Below, in pieces: positions 33,094 through 42,323 of a DNA stretch of 64,000 nucleotides. This DNA is from CANKJK01 sp040081715 (GTDB lineage Bacteria > Acidobacteriota > Vicinamibacteria > Vicinamibacterales > UBA2999): assembly GCA_040081715.1 (NCBI GenBank), contig JBEBFY010000002.1:269453-333452 (forward strand), given 5' to 3'. Numbering within the stretch: the first letter of the stretch is position 1; each line of letters opens with the position of its first letter. Below the pieces are notes generated by a model. That model was not told the DNA's origin. It worked only from the letters and a program-made list of their open reading frames with translations, and did no database searches. The position numbers and the translations under genes were made by a program.

Positions 33094-36000
33094 GTGGCCG
33101 AGTTCGTCCACCTGCACCTCCATACCGAGTTCTCGCTCCTCGACGGCGCCTGCCGGATCGACGAGCTGCTGGATGAAGCCGTCAAGCTGAAGATGCCGGC
33201 GCTCGCCGTGACCGAGCACGGCAACATGTTCTCGTCGGTGGTGTTTCACGACCATGCCAGGGACCGGGGCATCAAGCCGCTGCTTGGCTGCGAGGTGTAC
33301 GTGGCCGGAGGCAGCCGCTTCGACCGCACGGGCTCGCAGACCGAGACCAACCACCTGGTGTTGATGGCGGAGACGGATCAGGGCTACAAGAACCTGATCA
33401 AGCTCGTCTCGGCCGGCTACACCGAAGGGTTCTACTACAAGCCCCGCATCGACAAGGAACTGCTGGCGAAGCACTCCGAGGGGCTCATTGGGTTGAGCAG
33501 CTGCCTCAAGGGTGAGGTAGCCAGCGCCCTGCGGGTGGAGCAGCACCGGCCCGCGCTCGAAGCGGCCGGCCGCCTCCGCGACATCCTCGGCCCGAACAAT
33601 TTCTTTCTTGAGATGCAGTACCAGGGCATCGAGGAGCAGCGCGTCGTCAACAAGGGTCTGATTCCGTTGGCGCGGGAACTCGACCTGAACCTGATCTGCA
33701 CCAACGACGTGCACTACCTCAGGCAGGGCGACAGCCAGCCACACGACATCCTGCTCTGCATCGGCACGGGCAAGACGGTCAACGACGCCCAGCGGCTCCG
33801 CTACACGGGGGACCAGTTCTTCCTCAAGACCGCCGACCAGATGGCGGAGGTGTTCAAGGACCATCCTGACGCCCTGAAGAACACGCTGCTCATCGCCGAG
33901 CGCTGCAACGTCACCATCCCGAAGGGCCAGAACCACCTGCCCACTTTCGGCGTGCCAGAGGGCTTCACGCTCGAGCAGTACTTCGAACACGTCGCGCGCC
34001 AGGGCTTCACGGACCGGCTCACGCGCCTCCGACAGCTCAACGCGGCCGGCACGCTGCGCCACACGATTGACGAGTACGAGACGCGGCTCAACTACGAGAT
34101 CGCGATGATCAAGCAGATGGGCTATCAGGGCTACTTCCTGATCGTCTGGGACTTCATCCGCTACGCACGCGAGGAAGGTATTCCGGTCGGACCGGGCCGC
34201 GGCTCGGCCGCTGGGTCGCTCGTGGCCTGGTGCATGCGCATCACGGACGTCGACCCGCTCGGCTTCGACTTGATCTTCGAGCGCTTCCTGAATCCTGAAC
34301 GCGTCTCCCTGCCCGATATCGACGTGGACTTCTGCGAGCGGCGCCGTGGCGAGGTCATCGACTACGTCACCCGGAAGTACGGCCGCGAGAACGTCGCCCA
34401 GATCATCACGTTCGGCACCATGAAGGCCAAGGCCGTCGTGCGCGATGTCGGCCGGGCGCTCGACATGCCCTACGCCGACGTCGACCGGGTCGCGAAGCAG
34501 ATTCCGCCCACGCTCGACATGACGCTCGACAAGGCGCTGGCGGAGAACCCGATCCTCAAGGACATGGCGGCGAAGGACCCCAAGGTCAAGGAACTGCTCG
34601 ACATCGGCCGCCGCCTGGAGGGGATGTCGCGTCATGCGTCGGTGCACGCGGCGGGCGTGGTCATCGCCCCGGGACCGATCACCGACTACGCGCCGCTGTA
34701 CAAGGGCCAGCGCGACGAAATCACGACGCAGTGGAACATGAAGGAGGTCGAGCGGGTCGGCCTGCTGAAGATGGATTTCCTCGGCCTCAGCACCCTGACG
34801 CTGATCCAGGACGCGCTGACCGAGGTCAAGCGCACCGAGGGGGTCACGCTCGATATCGACGCTATCCCCCTGGACGACGAGAAGACCTACAAACTGTTCG
34901 GCGAAGGGGCCGCCTTCGGCATCTTCCAGTTCGAGAGCTCCGGCATGCGCGACCTGCTGCGCAAGGCCAAGCCGGAGCGGCTCGAGGACCTCATCGCACT
35001 CAACGCCCTCTATCGCCCGGGCCCGCTGAAGTCGGGCATGGTCGACGACTTCATCGCCCGCAAGCAGGGGACCAAGGAGATCAAGTACGAGCTGCCGCAG
35101 CTCGAGCCCATCCTCGCGGAGACCTACGGCGTCATCGCCTACCAGGAACAGGTGATGCGCATCGCGCAGGCCCTGGCGGGTTTCTCGCTCGGACAGGCCG
35201 ACATGCTCCGCAAGGCCATGGGCAAGAAGGATCCGAAGGTCATGGCCAGGCAGCGCGAGAGCTTCATGGACGGCGCGCGCAGGCTCGGCGTGAACGAGAA
35301 GAAGGCCACAAAGATATTCGACCTGATGGAGTTCTTCGCGGGGTACGGCTTCAACAAATCGCACTCGGCCGCCTACGCGTACCTGGCGTACCAGACCGCC
35401 TACCTGAAGGCCAACTTCCCCTGGCACTTCGCGGCGGCCTTGCTCACAATCGAGGCCCAGAATACGGACAAGCTGGCGACCTATCTTGGGGAGTGCCGGG
35501 ACCGGGGCATTCCCGTGCTGCCGCCAGACGTCAACCAGAGCCAGATGCGCTTCTCAGTGGAGCCGGGCCGGGGCGTGCGCTTCGGGCTGACGGCCATCAA
35601 GGGCCTCGGCGAGGGCGCCATTGAGTCCATCCTCGCGGCCAGAACGGCACTCGGCGGCCGCATCCCCTCGCTCCATGCCCTCTGCGAAATTCTCGACATG
35701 CGTCTCGCCAACAAGCGCGTGTTCGAAGCTCTCGTGAAGGCGGGCGGCTGCGACTCCCTGCTGCCGGGCGCGGAGCCGGGCGCGCCGGGCTACGCCATGC
35801 CGGACACCGCCGTGCCGGAGGCCGGCGCCGACCGCGTGGCGCGGCTCGCGCGTGACCGGGCGCGCCTGTTCGCGGCCGTGGAGCCGGCAACCGAGCACGG
35901 CACCCGGACGCAACGTGACCGCGCCCTGGGCCAGTCCGACCTCTTCGGCGGCGAGGGCCCCACGACCGGAGCCGTGCAGCAGTTGCCGGTGGCCACTCCA

Positions 36001-36714
36001 TGGTCCGAGGTGGATCTGCTGAACTACGAGCGCGACACGCTGGGCCTCTACCTGACCGGGCATCCGATTGACCGCTGGGCGGACGACCTGCGTGACTTCG
36101 GCGCCAGGTCGATCGCGCAGTTGGGGGTCAGGCCATCGGCGGAGGAGGGCTCAGACGAGACCCTCGAGGACAGCGTCCCGGCCGGCCCGCCTCCGACGAT
36201 TGAGCGGGTGTCGGAGGATGTGTCCCTCGGCGGGATCGTCTCGGGACTGCGGCCGCTCAAGACGCGCAAAGGGGATCGCATGTGCGTCTTCATGCTCGGG
36301 GATCGCGACGGCGGTCTCGAGGTGATCGTGTTTCCCGAGACGTTCCGTCAGTCCGGCCACCTGGCCGAGAACGGTGCGATGCTCCTGGTCAAGGGCAAGT
36401 TCGAACGCGACACGGAGTCAGCCCGGCTGGTCGCCTCGGAGCTGTTGCCGATCGAGCGGGTCCGCGAAAGGCTGAGCACCGCCGTGTCAATCACCGTATC
36501 GACCCAGCGCCACGGACGTCAGACCTTCGAGCGGCTCTGGGACGTGCTCGCCCGGCACAAGGGCGACCGCCGCGTGGCGTTCTTTCTGGTGGACGAGGAA
36601 CGGGGGCTCCGCGTCAACGTGAAAGTGAATGCGCAGATCCGCGTCCGTCCGTCGGATCGGCTCGTCGCGGATGTGGAACAGATTTGCGGATCCGGCTCGG
36701 TCCGGCTGCGCTGA
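33094..36714 (+). CDS. dnaE: DNA polymerase III alpha subunit
   Basis: Replicative polymerase of 1206 residues. N-terminal PHP domain (HLHLHTEFSLLDGACRIDEL, TEHGNMFS, with metal-binding His/Asp kept), C-family polymerase core with GPGRGSAAGSLVAW and the catalytic PDIDVDFCERRRGEVI, helix-hairpin-helix region (GYGFNKSHSAAYA), and an OB-fold (about 1020-1100, VSLGGIVSGLRPLKTRKGD). A DnaE1-type enzyme; GTG start. dnaE-accA order is also found in E. coli. Confidence 0.97.
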   Translation: MAEFVHLHLHTEFSLLDGACRIDELLDEAVKLKMPALAVTEHGNMFSSVVFHDHARDRGIKPLLGCEVYVAGGSRFDRTGSQTETNHLVLMAETDQGYKNLIKLVSAGYTEGFYYKPRIDKELLAKHSEGLIGLSSCLKGEVASALRVEQHRPALEAAGRLRDILGPNNFFLEMQYQGIEEQRVVNKGLIPLARELDLNLICTNDVHYLRQGDSQPHDILLCIGTGKTVNDAQRLRYTGDQFFLKTADQMAEVFKDHPDALKNTLLIAERCNVTIPKGQNHLPTFGVPEGFTLEQYFEHVARQGFTDRLTRLRQLNAAGTLRHTIDEYETRLNYEIAMIKQMGYQGYFLIVWDFIRYAREEGIPVGPGRGSAAGSLVAWCMRITDVDPLGFDLIFERFLNPERVSLPDIDVDFCERRRGEVIDYVTRKYGRENVAQIITFGTMKAKAVVRDVGRALDMPYADVDRVAKQIPPTLDMTLDKALAENPILKDMAAKDPKVKELLDIGRRLEGMSRHASVHAAGVVIAPGPITDYAPLYKGQRDEITTQWNMKEVERVGLLKMDFLGLSTLTLIQDALTEVKRTEGVTLDIDAIPLDDEKTYKLFGEGAAFGIFQFESSGMRDLLRKAKPERLEDLIALNALYRPGPLKSGMVDDFIARKQGTKEIKYELPQLEPILAETYGVIAYQEQVMRIAQALAGFSLGQADMLRKAMGKKDPKVMARQRESFMDGARRLGVNEKKATKIFDLMEFFAGYGFNKSHSAAYAYLAYQTAYLKANFPWHFAAALLTIEAQNTDKLATYLGECRDRGIPVLPPDVNQSQMRFSVEPGRGVRFGLTAIKGLGEGAIESILAARTALGGRIPSLHALCEILDMRLANKRVFEALVKAGGCDSLLPGAEPGAPGYAMPDTAVPEAGADRVARLARDRARLFAAVEPATEHGTRTQRDRALGQSDLFGGEGPTTGAVQQLPVATPWSEVDLLNYERDTLGLYLTGHPIDRWADDLRDFGARSIAQLGVRPSAEEGSDETLEDSVPAGPPPTIERVSEDVSLGGIVSGLRPLKTRKGDRMCVFMLGDRDGGLEVIVFPETFRQSGHLAENGAMLLVKGKFERDTESARLVASELLPIERVRERLSTAVSITVSTQRHGRQTFERLWDVLARHKGDRRVAFFLVDEERGLRVNVKVNAQIRVRPSDRLVADVEQICGSGSVRLR

Positions 36715-36729
36715 CAGGAGGCCTTCCGT

Positions 36730-37692
36730 ATGGCGGCAGAGACAGTGACGCTTGAGTTCGAGGAGCCGATTGCACTCCTCCTGAAGGAGATCGCCGCGGT
36801 GTCCATCCTGCCGCCGACACCGGACCGGCTCCGGTCCATCGAGAGACTGCGGGGCCGCGTCGAGGAATTGCGCCTGGACATCTACACCCACCTGACGCCG
36901 TGGCAGCGCGTGACGGTGGCGCGCCACCCTGGCAGGCCGACGGTCCTTGACTACGTGGACCGGCTGTTCACCGACTTCATCGAGATCCACGGCGACCGCC
37001 GGTTCGCCGACGACCACGCCATGGTGACCGGCTTTGCGCGCTACCACGGCGCGCCAGTGCTGGTGGTCGGCCATCACAAGGGTGGCGGCGACACCAAGCA
37101 GAAGATCTTCCGCAACTTCGGCTACGCACGGCCCGAGGGCTACCGGAAGGCGCTGCGCGCGATGAAGCTGGCGGAGAAGTTCGACCGGCCGGTCATCGCC
37201 TTCGTGGACACGCCGGCGGCGTTTCCCGGGATTGAATCCGAGGAACGCGGCATCGCGGAGGCCATCGCGGTGAACCTGCGCGAGATGGCGGCCCTGACGG
37301 TGCCCATCGTCGTGGTCGTCCATGGCGAGGGCGGCAGTGGCGGGGCGCTCGGCATTGCCGTCGGCGATCGCATCCTGATGCATCAGTTCGCGGTCTACAG
37401 CGTGATTCCCCCCGAAGGCTGCGCCGCGATCCTCTGGCGGAGCTCTGACCGGAAGATGGAGGCCGCCGACGCCCTCAAACTCACGGCCACCGACCTCATT
37501 CGCCTGGGCGTCGTGGACGAGATCGTGCCCGAGCCGGCCGGGGGCGCCCATACCGACGTGGGCGCCGCGGCGGCGCTCCTCGACGGCCCGCTCAGCGCCG
37601 CGCTGGCGGAGGTCTCCGCCCATGACGTGGAGACACGGCTGAACCTCCGCTACGCGAAGTTCCGCCAGATGGGGAGCGTGGGGCTGGCCTGA
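36730..37692 (+). CDS. accA: Acetyl-CoA carboxylase carboxyltransferase subunit alpha
   Basis: With AccD transfers the carboxyl group from biotin to acetyl-CoA, the first committed step of fatty acid synthesis. 320 residues. Crotonase-like fold with HPGRPTVLDYVDRLF, the VGHHKGGGDTKQK loop, VDTPAAFPGIESEERG and GEGGSGGALGIAVGD oxyanion-hole glycines. Shine-Dalgarno AGGAGG precedes the ATG. accD lies elsewhere. Confidence 0.97.
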   Translation: MAAETVTLEFEEPIALLLKEIAAVSILPPTPDRLRSIERLRGRVEELRLDIYTHLTPWQRVTVARHPGRPTVLDYVDRLFTDFIEIHGDRRFADDHAMVTGFARYHGAPVLVVGHHKGGGDTKQKIFRNFGYARPEGYRKALRAMKLAEKFDRPVIAFVDTPAAFPGIESEERGIAEAIAVNLREMAALTVPIVVVVHGEGGSGGALGIAVGDRILMHQFAVYSVIPPEGCAAILWRSSDRKMEAADALKLTATDLIRLGVVDEIVPEPAGGAHTDVGAAAALLDGPLSAALAEVSAHDVETRLNLRYAKFRQMGSVGLA

Positions 37693-37708
37693 CGGGCCGG
37701 CTCCTCCC

Positions 37709-39478
37709 ATGATTCCTCGCATCTGGCACGCGGCGCCTGCGGACGCCGGCGTTGTCGCCGCACTGGCCCGCGAACTGGGTGTGACCTCCGTCACCGCGCG
37801 CCTCCTGGTCGTGCGCGGGCTCGGCAACCCCGATGATGCCCGGCGTTTCCTCTCACCATCCCTGAGCCATCTCCACGACCCGATGCTGCTGGCCGGCATG
37901 CCGGAGGCCGTGACGCGTATCGAGGCGGCGATCGCGTCGGGCGAGCGCATCGCGGTACACGGCGACTACGACGTGGATGGCGTCACCTCCACGGTGATTC
38001 TCAGGCGCGCCCTGGAGCTCTACGGCGCGAACGTGACCCACTTCCTCCCGGAGCGGTTTCGCGACGGCTACGGGCTGCAGCCGGCGTCGATGGAGCGGCT
38101 CGCTGCCGAGGGCGTCACGCTGGTGATCTCGGTCGACTGCGGCATCCGTGGCGCCGAGGCCGCACTCCGGGCTCGTCAACTCGGGGTGGACCTGATCATC
38201 ACGGACCATCACGAACCCGACGACGCCCTGCCGGATTGCTGCGCGGTGGTCAATCCGAAGCGTCCGGACTGCCAGTACCCCGACAAGCAACTGGCGGGCG
38301 TGGGGGTCGCGCTGAAGGTGGTGCAGGCCCTCTGCCAGCGGGCGGGCCGCGAGGCGTGGCTCCCGGCGTTCATCAAGATCGCCGCCATCGGGACCATCGC
38401 CGACGTGGTTCCGCTCCAGGGTGAGAACCGCGTCATCGCCAAGCTCGGACTGGAACTGCTCTCGCGCGGGCCCCACAAGGTCGGCTTGCGGGCCCTGCTG
38501 GAGTCCGCCGGACTCACCGGCAAGACCATCGACGGCTATGCCGTCGGCTTCGTCATCGCTCCGCGCATCAACGCCGCGGGCCGCATGAGCACGCCCGATA
38601 TCGCGGCCCGGCTGCTGCTGGCCAGCGACGACGCCATGGCGGATGAGGCTCGGGCCCTGGCCGGGCAGCTCAACACCGAGAACCTGCGCCGGCGCGAGGA
38701 AGAGGCCCAGATCGTCCAGCAGGCACGGGCGGCTGTGGAACGCGATCCGGAGATCGGCGCACGGACCGTGCTGGTGGTGGGCGGGGAAGGCTGGCACCGC
38801 GGTGTGATCGGCATCGTGGCCTCGAAGCTCGTCGACGCCTTTCACCGTCCGGCGATCGTGCTCTCCATCGAAGACGGCGTCGCCCACGGATCGTGCCGGA
38901 GCATTCCCGGGTTCGACATGCTGGGGGCGCTCGAGTCGTGCGCGGACCTGATGACGCGCTTCGGCGGCCACCGTCAGGCCGCCGGACTGACGATGGACGC
39001 CGACTACATCCAGGCACTCCGGCGTCGCGTGAACGTGTTCGCGGATGCCAGCCTCGAGCCGGATGACCTGCGGCCGCGGCTCAGGGTGGATGCCGAGCTG
39101 TCCTTCGACGAGATCACCCCGTTGCTGCTGGCCGAGCTGGACGCACTGGCCCCGTTCGGCCCGTCCAACCCGCGCCCGGTCTTCCACACCCGGGCCGTCG
39201 AGGTCGTCGACGGCCCCCGCACGCTCAAGGAGCGGCATCTCAAGATGGCCTTCCGTCAGCAGGGCAAGGTCCTGCGCGGCATCGCCTGGCGGGCGGCGGG
39301 CCGTGAGGACACGGTGACGGCCGGCAGGGGTGGGCTGGATATCGCCTACAGCGTGGCTGAGGAGAGCTGGAACGGCGAGCGCTACATCCAGTTGACGGTC
39401 GAGGACTTCCGGGCGCCCGGCTCTGCTGTGGTCGAGACGGGAGCACCCCGGCTGGTATCCTCAACACCAGTCCCATGA
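37709..39478 (+). CDS. recJ: Single-stranded-DNA-specific exonuclease RecJ
   Basis: 5'-3' exonuclease for recombination and mismatch repair. 589 residues. DHH domain motifs: HGDYDVDGVTST (near residue 88, manganese ligands), VDCGIRG, ITDHHEPDD; DHHA1 domain with FGGHRQAAGLTM near 415; C-terminal OB-fold with FGPSNPRPVF. Overlaps the LptC/LptA-like gene by 4 bases (ATGA), linking DNA repair and envelope genes in one transcript. Confidence 0.96.
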   Translation: MIPRIWHAAPADAGVVAALARELGVTSVTARLLVVRGLGNPDDARRFLSPSLSHLHDPMLLAGMPEAVTRIEAAIASGERIAVHGDYDVDGVTSTVILRRALELYGANVTHFLPERFRDGYGLQPASMERLAAEGVTLVISVDCGIRGAEAALRARQLGVDLIITDHHEPDDALPDCCAVVNPKRPDCQYPDKQLAGVGVALKVVQALCQRAGREAWLPAFIKIAAIGTIADVVPLQGENRVIAKLGLELLSRGPHKVGLRALLESAGLTGKTIDGYAVGFVIAPRINAAGRMSTPDIAARLLLASDDAMADEARALAGQLNTENLRRREEEAQIVQQARAAVERDPEIGARTVLVVGGEGWHRGVIGIVASKLVDAFHRPAIVLSIEDGVAHGSCRSIPGFDMLGALESCADLMTRFGGHRQAAGLTMDADYIQALRRRVNVFADASLEPDDLRPRLRVDAELSFDEITPLLLAELDALAPFGPSNPRPVFHTRAVEVVDGPRTLKERHLKMAFRQQGKVLRGIAWRAAGREDTVTAGRGGLDIAYSVAEESWNGERYIQLTVEDFRAPGSAVVETGAPRLVSSTPVP

Positions 39479-41559
39479 GATGGCACCGCCTGGCCCGCCT
39501 GGCCGCAGCCGCGATCGGACTCGCGGCCGTGGGACTTGTCGTCACCAAGATCGGCACGCGGCCGGCCCGCGTGGCGCAAACCGCTCCCGAGCGGCTAGAC
39601 CCCAGGGCCACCGTCGAATCCACGGGGGCGACCACCTCCGAGATCCGCGGCGTGAAGGAGGACTATCAGGTCAAGGCCGCCCACCAGCTCATGTATGAGG
39701 ACGGAACCTCGAGGTCACTCGACGTCGAGATCACCGTCAAGAACCGCGGCGGCCGGGACTTCGTCATGTCGGGCAAGGAGGCTCGGGCCGGCGCCGGCAA
39801 TGCGTCGCTGGACCTCACCGGGCGCGTGAACCTGCGCGCGAGCGACGGCTTCGAGATCGACACAGACGCCGCGCACTACTCCGAAGCCGATGGTTTGGTC
39901 CGGGCCCCTGGGACGTTCACCTTCCGCCGTGGCCGGATGCAGGGCAGCGGCGTCGGCATGGTGTATGACAAAGGGGACGACGTCCTGGCCATGACCAGTG
40001 CGGCCCGCATCATCTTTCTGGACGAGGCTGGCGCCGTCGTGACCGACGTCTCGGGTGGCAGCGCCACTCTCGATCGGGGCCTGCACATCCTCACCATCGA
40101 AGGCGGTGCACATGCCGTACGCGACGAGCAGGCGCTCGACGCATCGCGTCTGGTGGCGACCCTGTCCGAGGACAACGAGCACGTGACGTTCATGGAGCTG
40201 CGCGGTGAGGCGCGCGTGGCGGGTGGCTCGGCCGCATTCGACTCGATGAGCGCGGCAGCCATCGACCTCTCCTATAACAGTGATGGTTCGATTCTGGAGC
40301 GCGTGAGCCTCGACGGCACGGCGGCCGTTGCCATGGCCGGCGACACGGGGGGAGCCTCCGGCCGGCAGGTCTTCGGTGACCGCCTCGGGATCACCCTTGA
40401 GGCCGGAGACACGGTCACAGGGCTGTCGGGTCTCGGACACGTCCGGCTGGATCTGCCTGCGACATCCGAGTCGCCGCTCCGATCCATCACGGCGCACGAA
40501 CTGGCGGGAACCGGGAAGGCGCCACAGGGCCTCACCGACGTACGGTTCTCCGGTAGCGTGGTGTTCAGGGAAACGCCTCCGGTCGCCAACGCGCAGTCTC
40601 GAACGGCCCGATCGGCCACCCTGCAGCTCGTGCTGGAGAAGGACGCGGTCGGACAGGCCGCTTTTGCGGGAGCCGTGACCTTCGAGGAGCAGGGCCTCCG
40701 TGCGGGCGGGGGTGAGGCGGACTACGACCCTTCGGCCGGAACGCTCGTCCTTCGGGGCCGTGACGCGGCCGGGGCACCACGCGTCGAGGACGCCCGTGTC
40801 AGCGTGATAGCCGACCAGATCACGGTCACCCTCGACTCCCATCACATGACCGCGACGGGTCGCGTGCAGACGGTGCTGCGCCAGGGATCGGGTGAGGGCG
40901 GCGGACAGCTCCCCGGACTCCTCGATCGCTCACAGGCGGCGCGAGCTACCGCCGGGACGTTTGTCTACGCCGGGGGCAACGGCCAGGCGGTCTACACCGG
41001 GAGCGTCCAGCTCTGGCAGGGCGAGACCACGATCCGGACAGATCGACTCGTGCTGGACCGGGACACCGGCGACCTGGATGCCACCGGCACCGCCCGCGCC
41101 ACGCTGACGCTGGACTCCGGCACCATGGTCGGACGGGCCGACCGTATCCACTACGCCGACGCCACACGCTCGGTGGAATACCTGGGTGCACAGGGATCCG
41201 CCGCTGCCGCACAGCTCAGCGGACCGCAGGGCGACCTCCGGGCCGACCGCATCGCGCTGGTCCTGGCCGCCGCGTCGCAGACCCTCGAGTACATGGACGC
41301 CACGGGGCGGACGGTGCTCAAGCTGGAGGGCCGGACCATTGCGGGCGCACGTCTCCACTATCGGATCGCCGATGAGCGGTACGACATCGAGGGCACACCA
41401 GGGACACCCGTGACGATCACGCAGGGGTGCGACTCGACAACCGGCCGGGCGTTGACCTGGTTCAAGGCCACCGATAGGATGCTCGTCGATGGTCGCGAAG
41501 ACACACGGACCTCCACGAAGAGCCGGGGCGGTCCCTGCCCGGAGTCCCGGCCCCGCTGA
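39475..41559 (+). CDS. LptC-LptA-like fusion, periplasmic LPS bridge protein
   Basis: 694 residues: N-terminal membrane anchor (LARLAAAAIGLAAVGLVV), an LptC-like domain (about 60-230: EDYQVKAAHQLMYEDGTSRS ... SGKEARAG), then two or more LptA/OstA-like beta-jellyroll segments (about 240-440 and 445-640, with DADYD/ADYDPSAGTLVLRG, TATGRVQTVLRQ, AVYTGSVQLWQGETTIRTD, GTARATL and ADRIHYADATRSVEYLG). In E. coli LptC (191 residues) and LptA (185) are separate and stack head-to-tail to carry LPS across the periplasm; here one chain could form most of the bridge. It sits directly before lptB, which supports the call. Domain borders are by eye. Confidence 0.8.
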   Translation: MRWHRLARLAAAAIGLAAVGLVVTKIGTRPARVAQTAPERLDPRATVESTGATTSEIRGVKEDYQVKAAHQLMYEDGTSRSLDVEITVKNRGGRDFVMSGKEARAGAGNASLDLTGRVNLRASDGFEIDTDAAHYSEADGLVRAPGTFTFRRGRMQGSGVGMVYDKGDDVLAMTSAARIIFLDEAGAVVTDVSGGSATLDRGLHILTIEGGAHAVRDEQALDASRLVATLSEDNEHVTFMELRGEARVAGGSAAFDSMSAAAIDLSYNSDGSILERVSLDGTAAVAMAGDTGGASGRQVFGDRLGITLEAGDTVTGLSGLGHVRLDLPATSESPLRSITAHELAGTGKAPQGLTDVRFSGSVVFRETPPVANAQSRTARSATLQLVLEKDAVGQAAFAGAVTFEEQGLRAGGGEADYDPSAGTLVLRGRDAAGAPRVEDARVSVIADQITVTLDSHHMTATGRVQTVLRQGSGEGGGQLPGLLDRSQAARATAGTFVYAGGNGQAVYTGSVQLWQGETTIRTDRLVLDRDTGDLDATGTARATLTLDSGTMVGRADRIHYADATRSVEYLGAQGSAAAAQLSGPQGDLRADRIALVLAAASQTLEYMDATGRTVLKLEGRTIAGARLHYRIADERYDIEGTPGTPVTITQGCDSTTGRALTWFKATDRMLVDGREDTRTSTKSRGGPCPESRPR

Positions 41560-42284
41560 TGCCCACACTGCAGACCATTGACCTGACGAAGTCCTTCAGC
41601 GGGCGCACCGTGGTGCGCGGCGTGAGTTTGCAGGTCCACTCAGGAGAAATTGTCGGCTTGCTCGGCCCGAACGGGGCAGGCAAGACCACCACGTTCCATA
41701 TGACGGTCGGCCTGACCGCACCCGACTCCGGGCGCGTGCTCCTTGACGAGGAGGACCTGACGGACGCGCCGATGTACGTCCGGGCGCGCAAGGGCATCGG
41801 CTACCTTCCGCAGGAGCCCTCGATCTTTCGCGGGCTGACGGTCGAGCAGAACATCCTCGCGATCCTGGAGACGCTCCCGCTCACCCGCGCGGAACGGCGT
41901 ACGCGCCTGGCGGGGCTGCTGGACGAACTGCACCTGACGCCCCTCGCTAAGTCGCCCGCGCACACGCTCTCGGGTGGAGAGCGGCGGCGCACCGAGATCA
42001 CCCGTGCGTTGGTGATGTCGCCCCGCTTCATCCTGCTCGACGAACCATTTGCCGGCATCGACCCGATCGCCATCACCGAGATCCAGGGCATCATTTCGCA
42101 GCTGAAGGCGCGCGGAATCGGCGTACTCGTGACCGATCACAACGTGCGGGAAACGCTGCGGATCACGGATCGTGCGTACATCGTCCATGACGGCGTGCTC
42201 TATCAGAGCGGCAGCCCTGCCGACCTCGCGGCCGACGCGGAGGTGCGCCGGATTTACCTCGGGGCTGACTTTCGCTTGGACTAG
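41559..42284 (+). CDS. lptB: LPS export ABC transporter ATPase LptB
   Basis: 241-residue ATPase that powers LptFG. Walker A GPNGAGKTTTF near residue 38, Q-loop LPQEPSIFR, signature LSGGERRRTEI near 137, Walker B FILLDEPFAGIDP, switch His in VTDHNVRE: all LptB hallmarks. Start overlaps the previous stop (TGATG). The LptFG permease is encoded separately at 55955. Confidence 0.96.
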   Translation: MPTLQTIDLTKSFSGRTVVRGVSLQVHSGEIVGLLGPNGAGKTTTFHMTVGLTAPDSGRVLLDEEDLTDAPMYVRARKGIGYLPQEPSIFRGLTVEQNILAILETLPLTRAERRTRLAGLLDELHLTPLAKSPAHTLSGGERRRTEITRALVMSPRFILLDEPFAGIDPIAITEIQGIISQLKARGIGVLVTDHNVRETLRITDRAYIVHDGVLYQSGSPADLAADAEVRRIYLGADFRLD

Positions 42285-42323
42285 ACTTCAGATCACACGG
42301 TGCCCCCTCGGGGCGTCCTCCGA

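Noticed and set aside
33004..35427. Long open frame of about 807 codons antisense to dnaE
   Set aside because: It is the mirror frame of a GC-rich, strongly conserved gene; its protein is His/Val/Asp-Leu rich without any domain, and dnaE is certain.
36487..39238. Long leftward frames across accA and recJ
   Set aside because: Antisense shadows of well-conserved genes.
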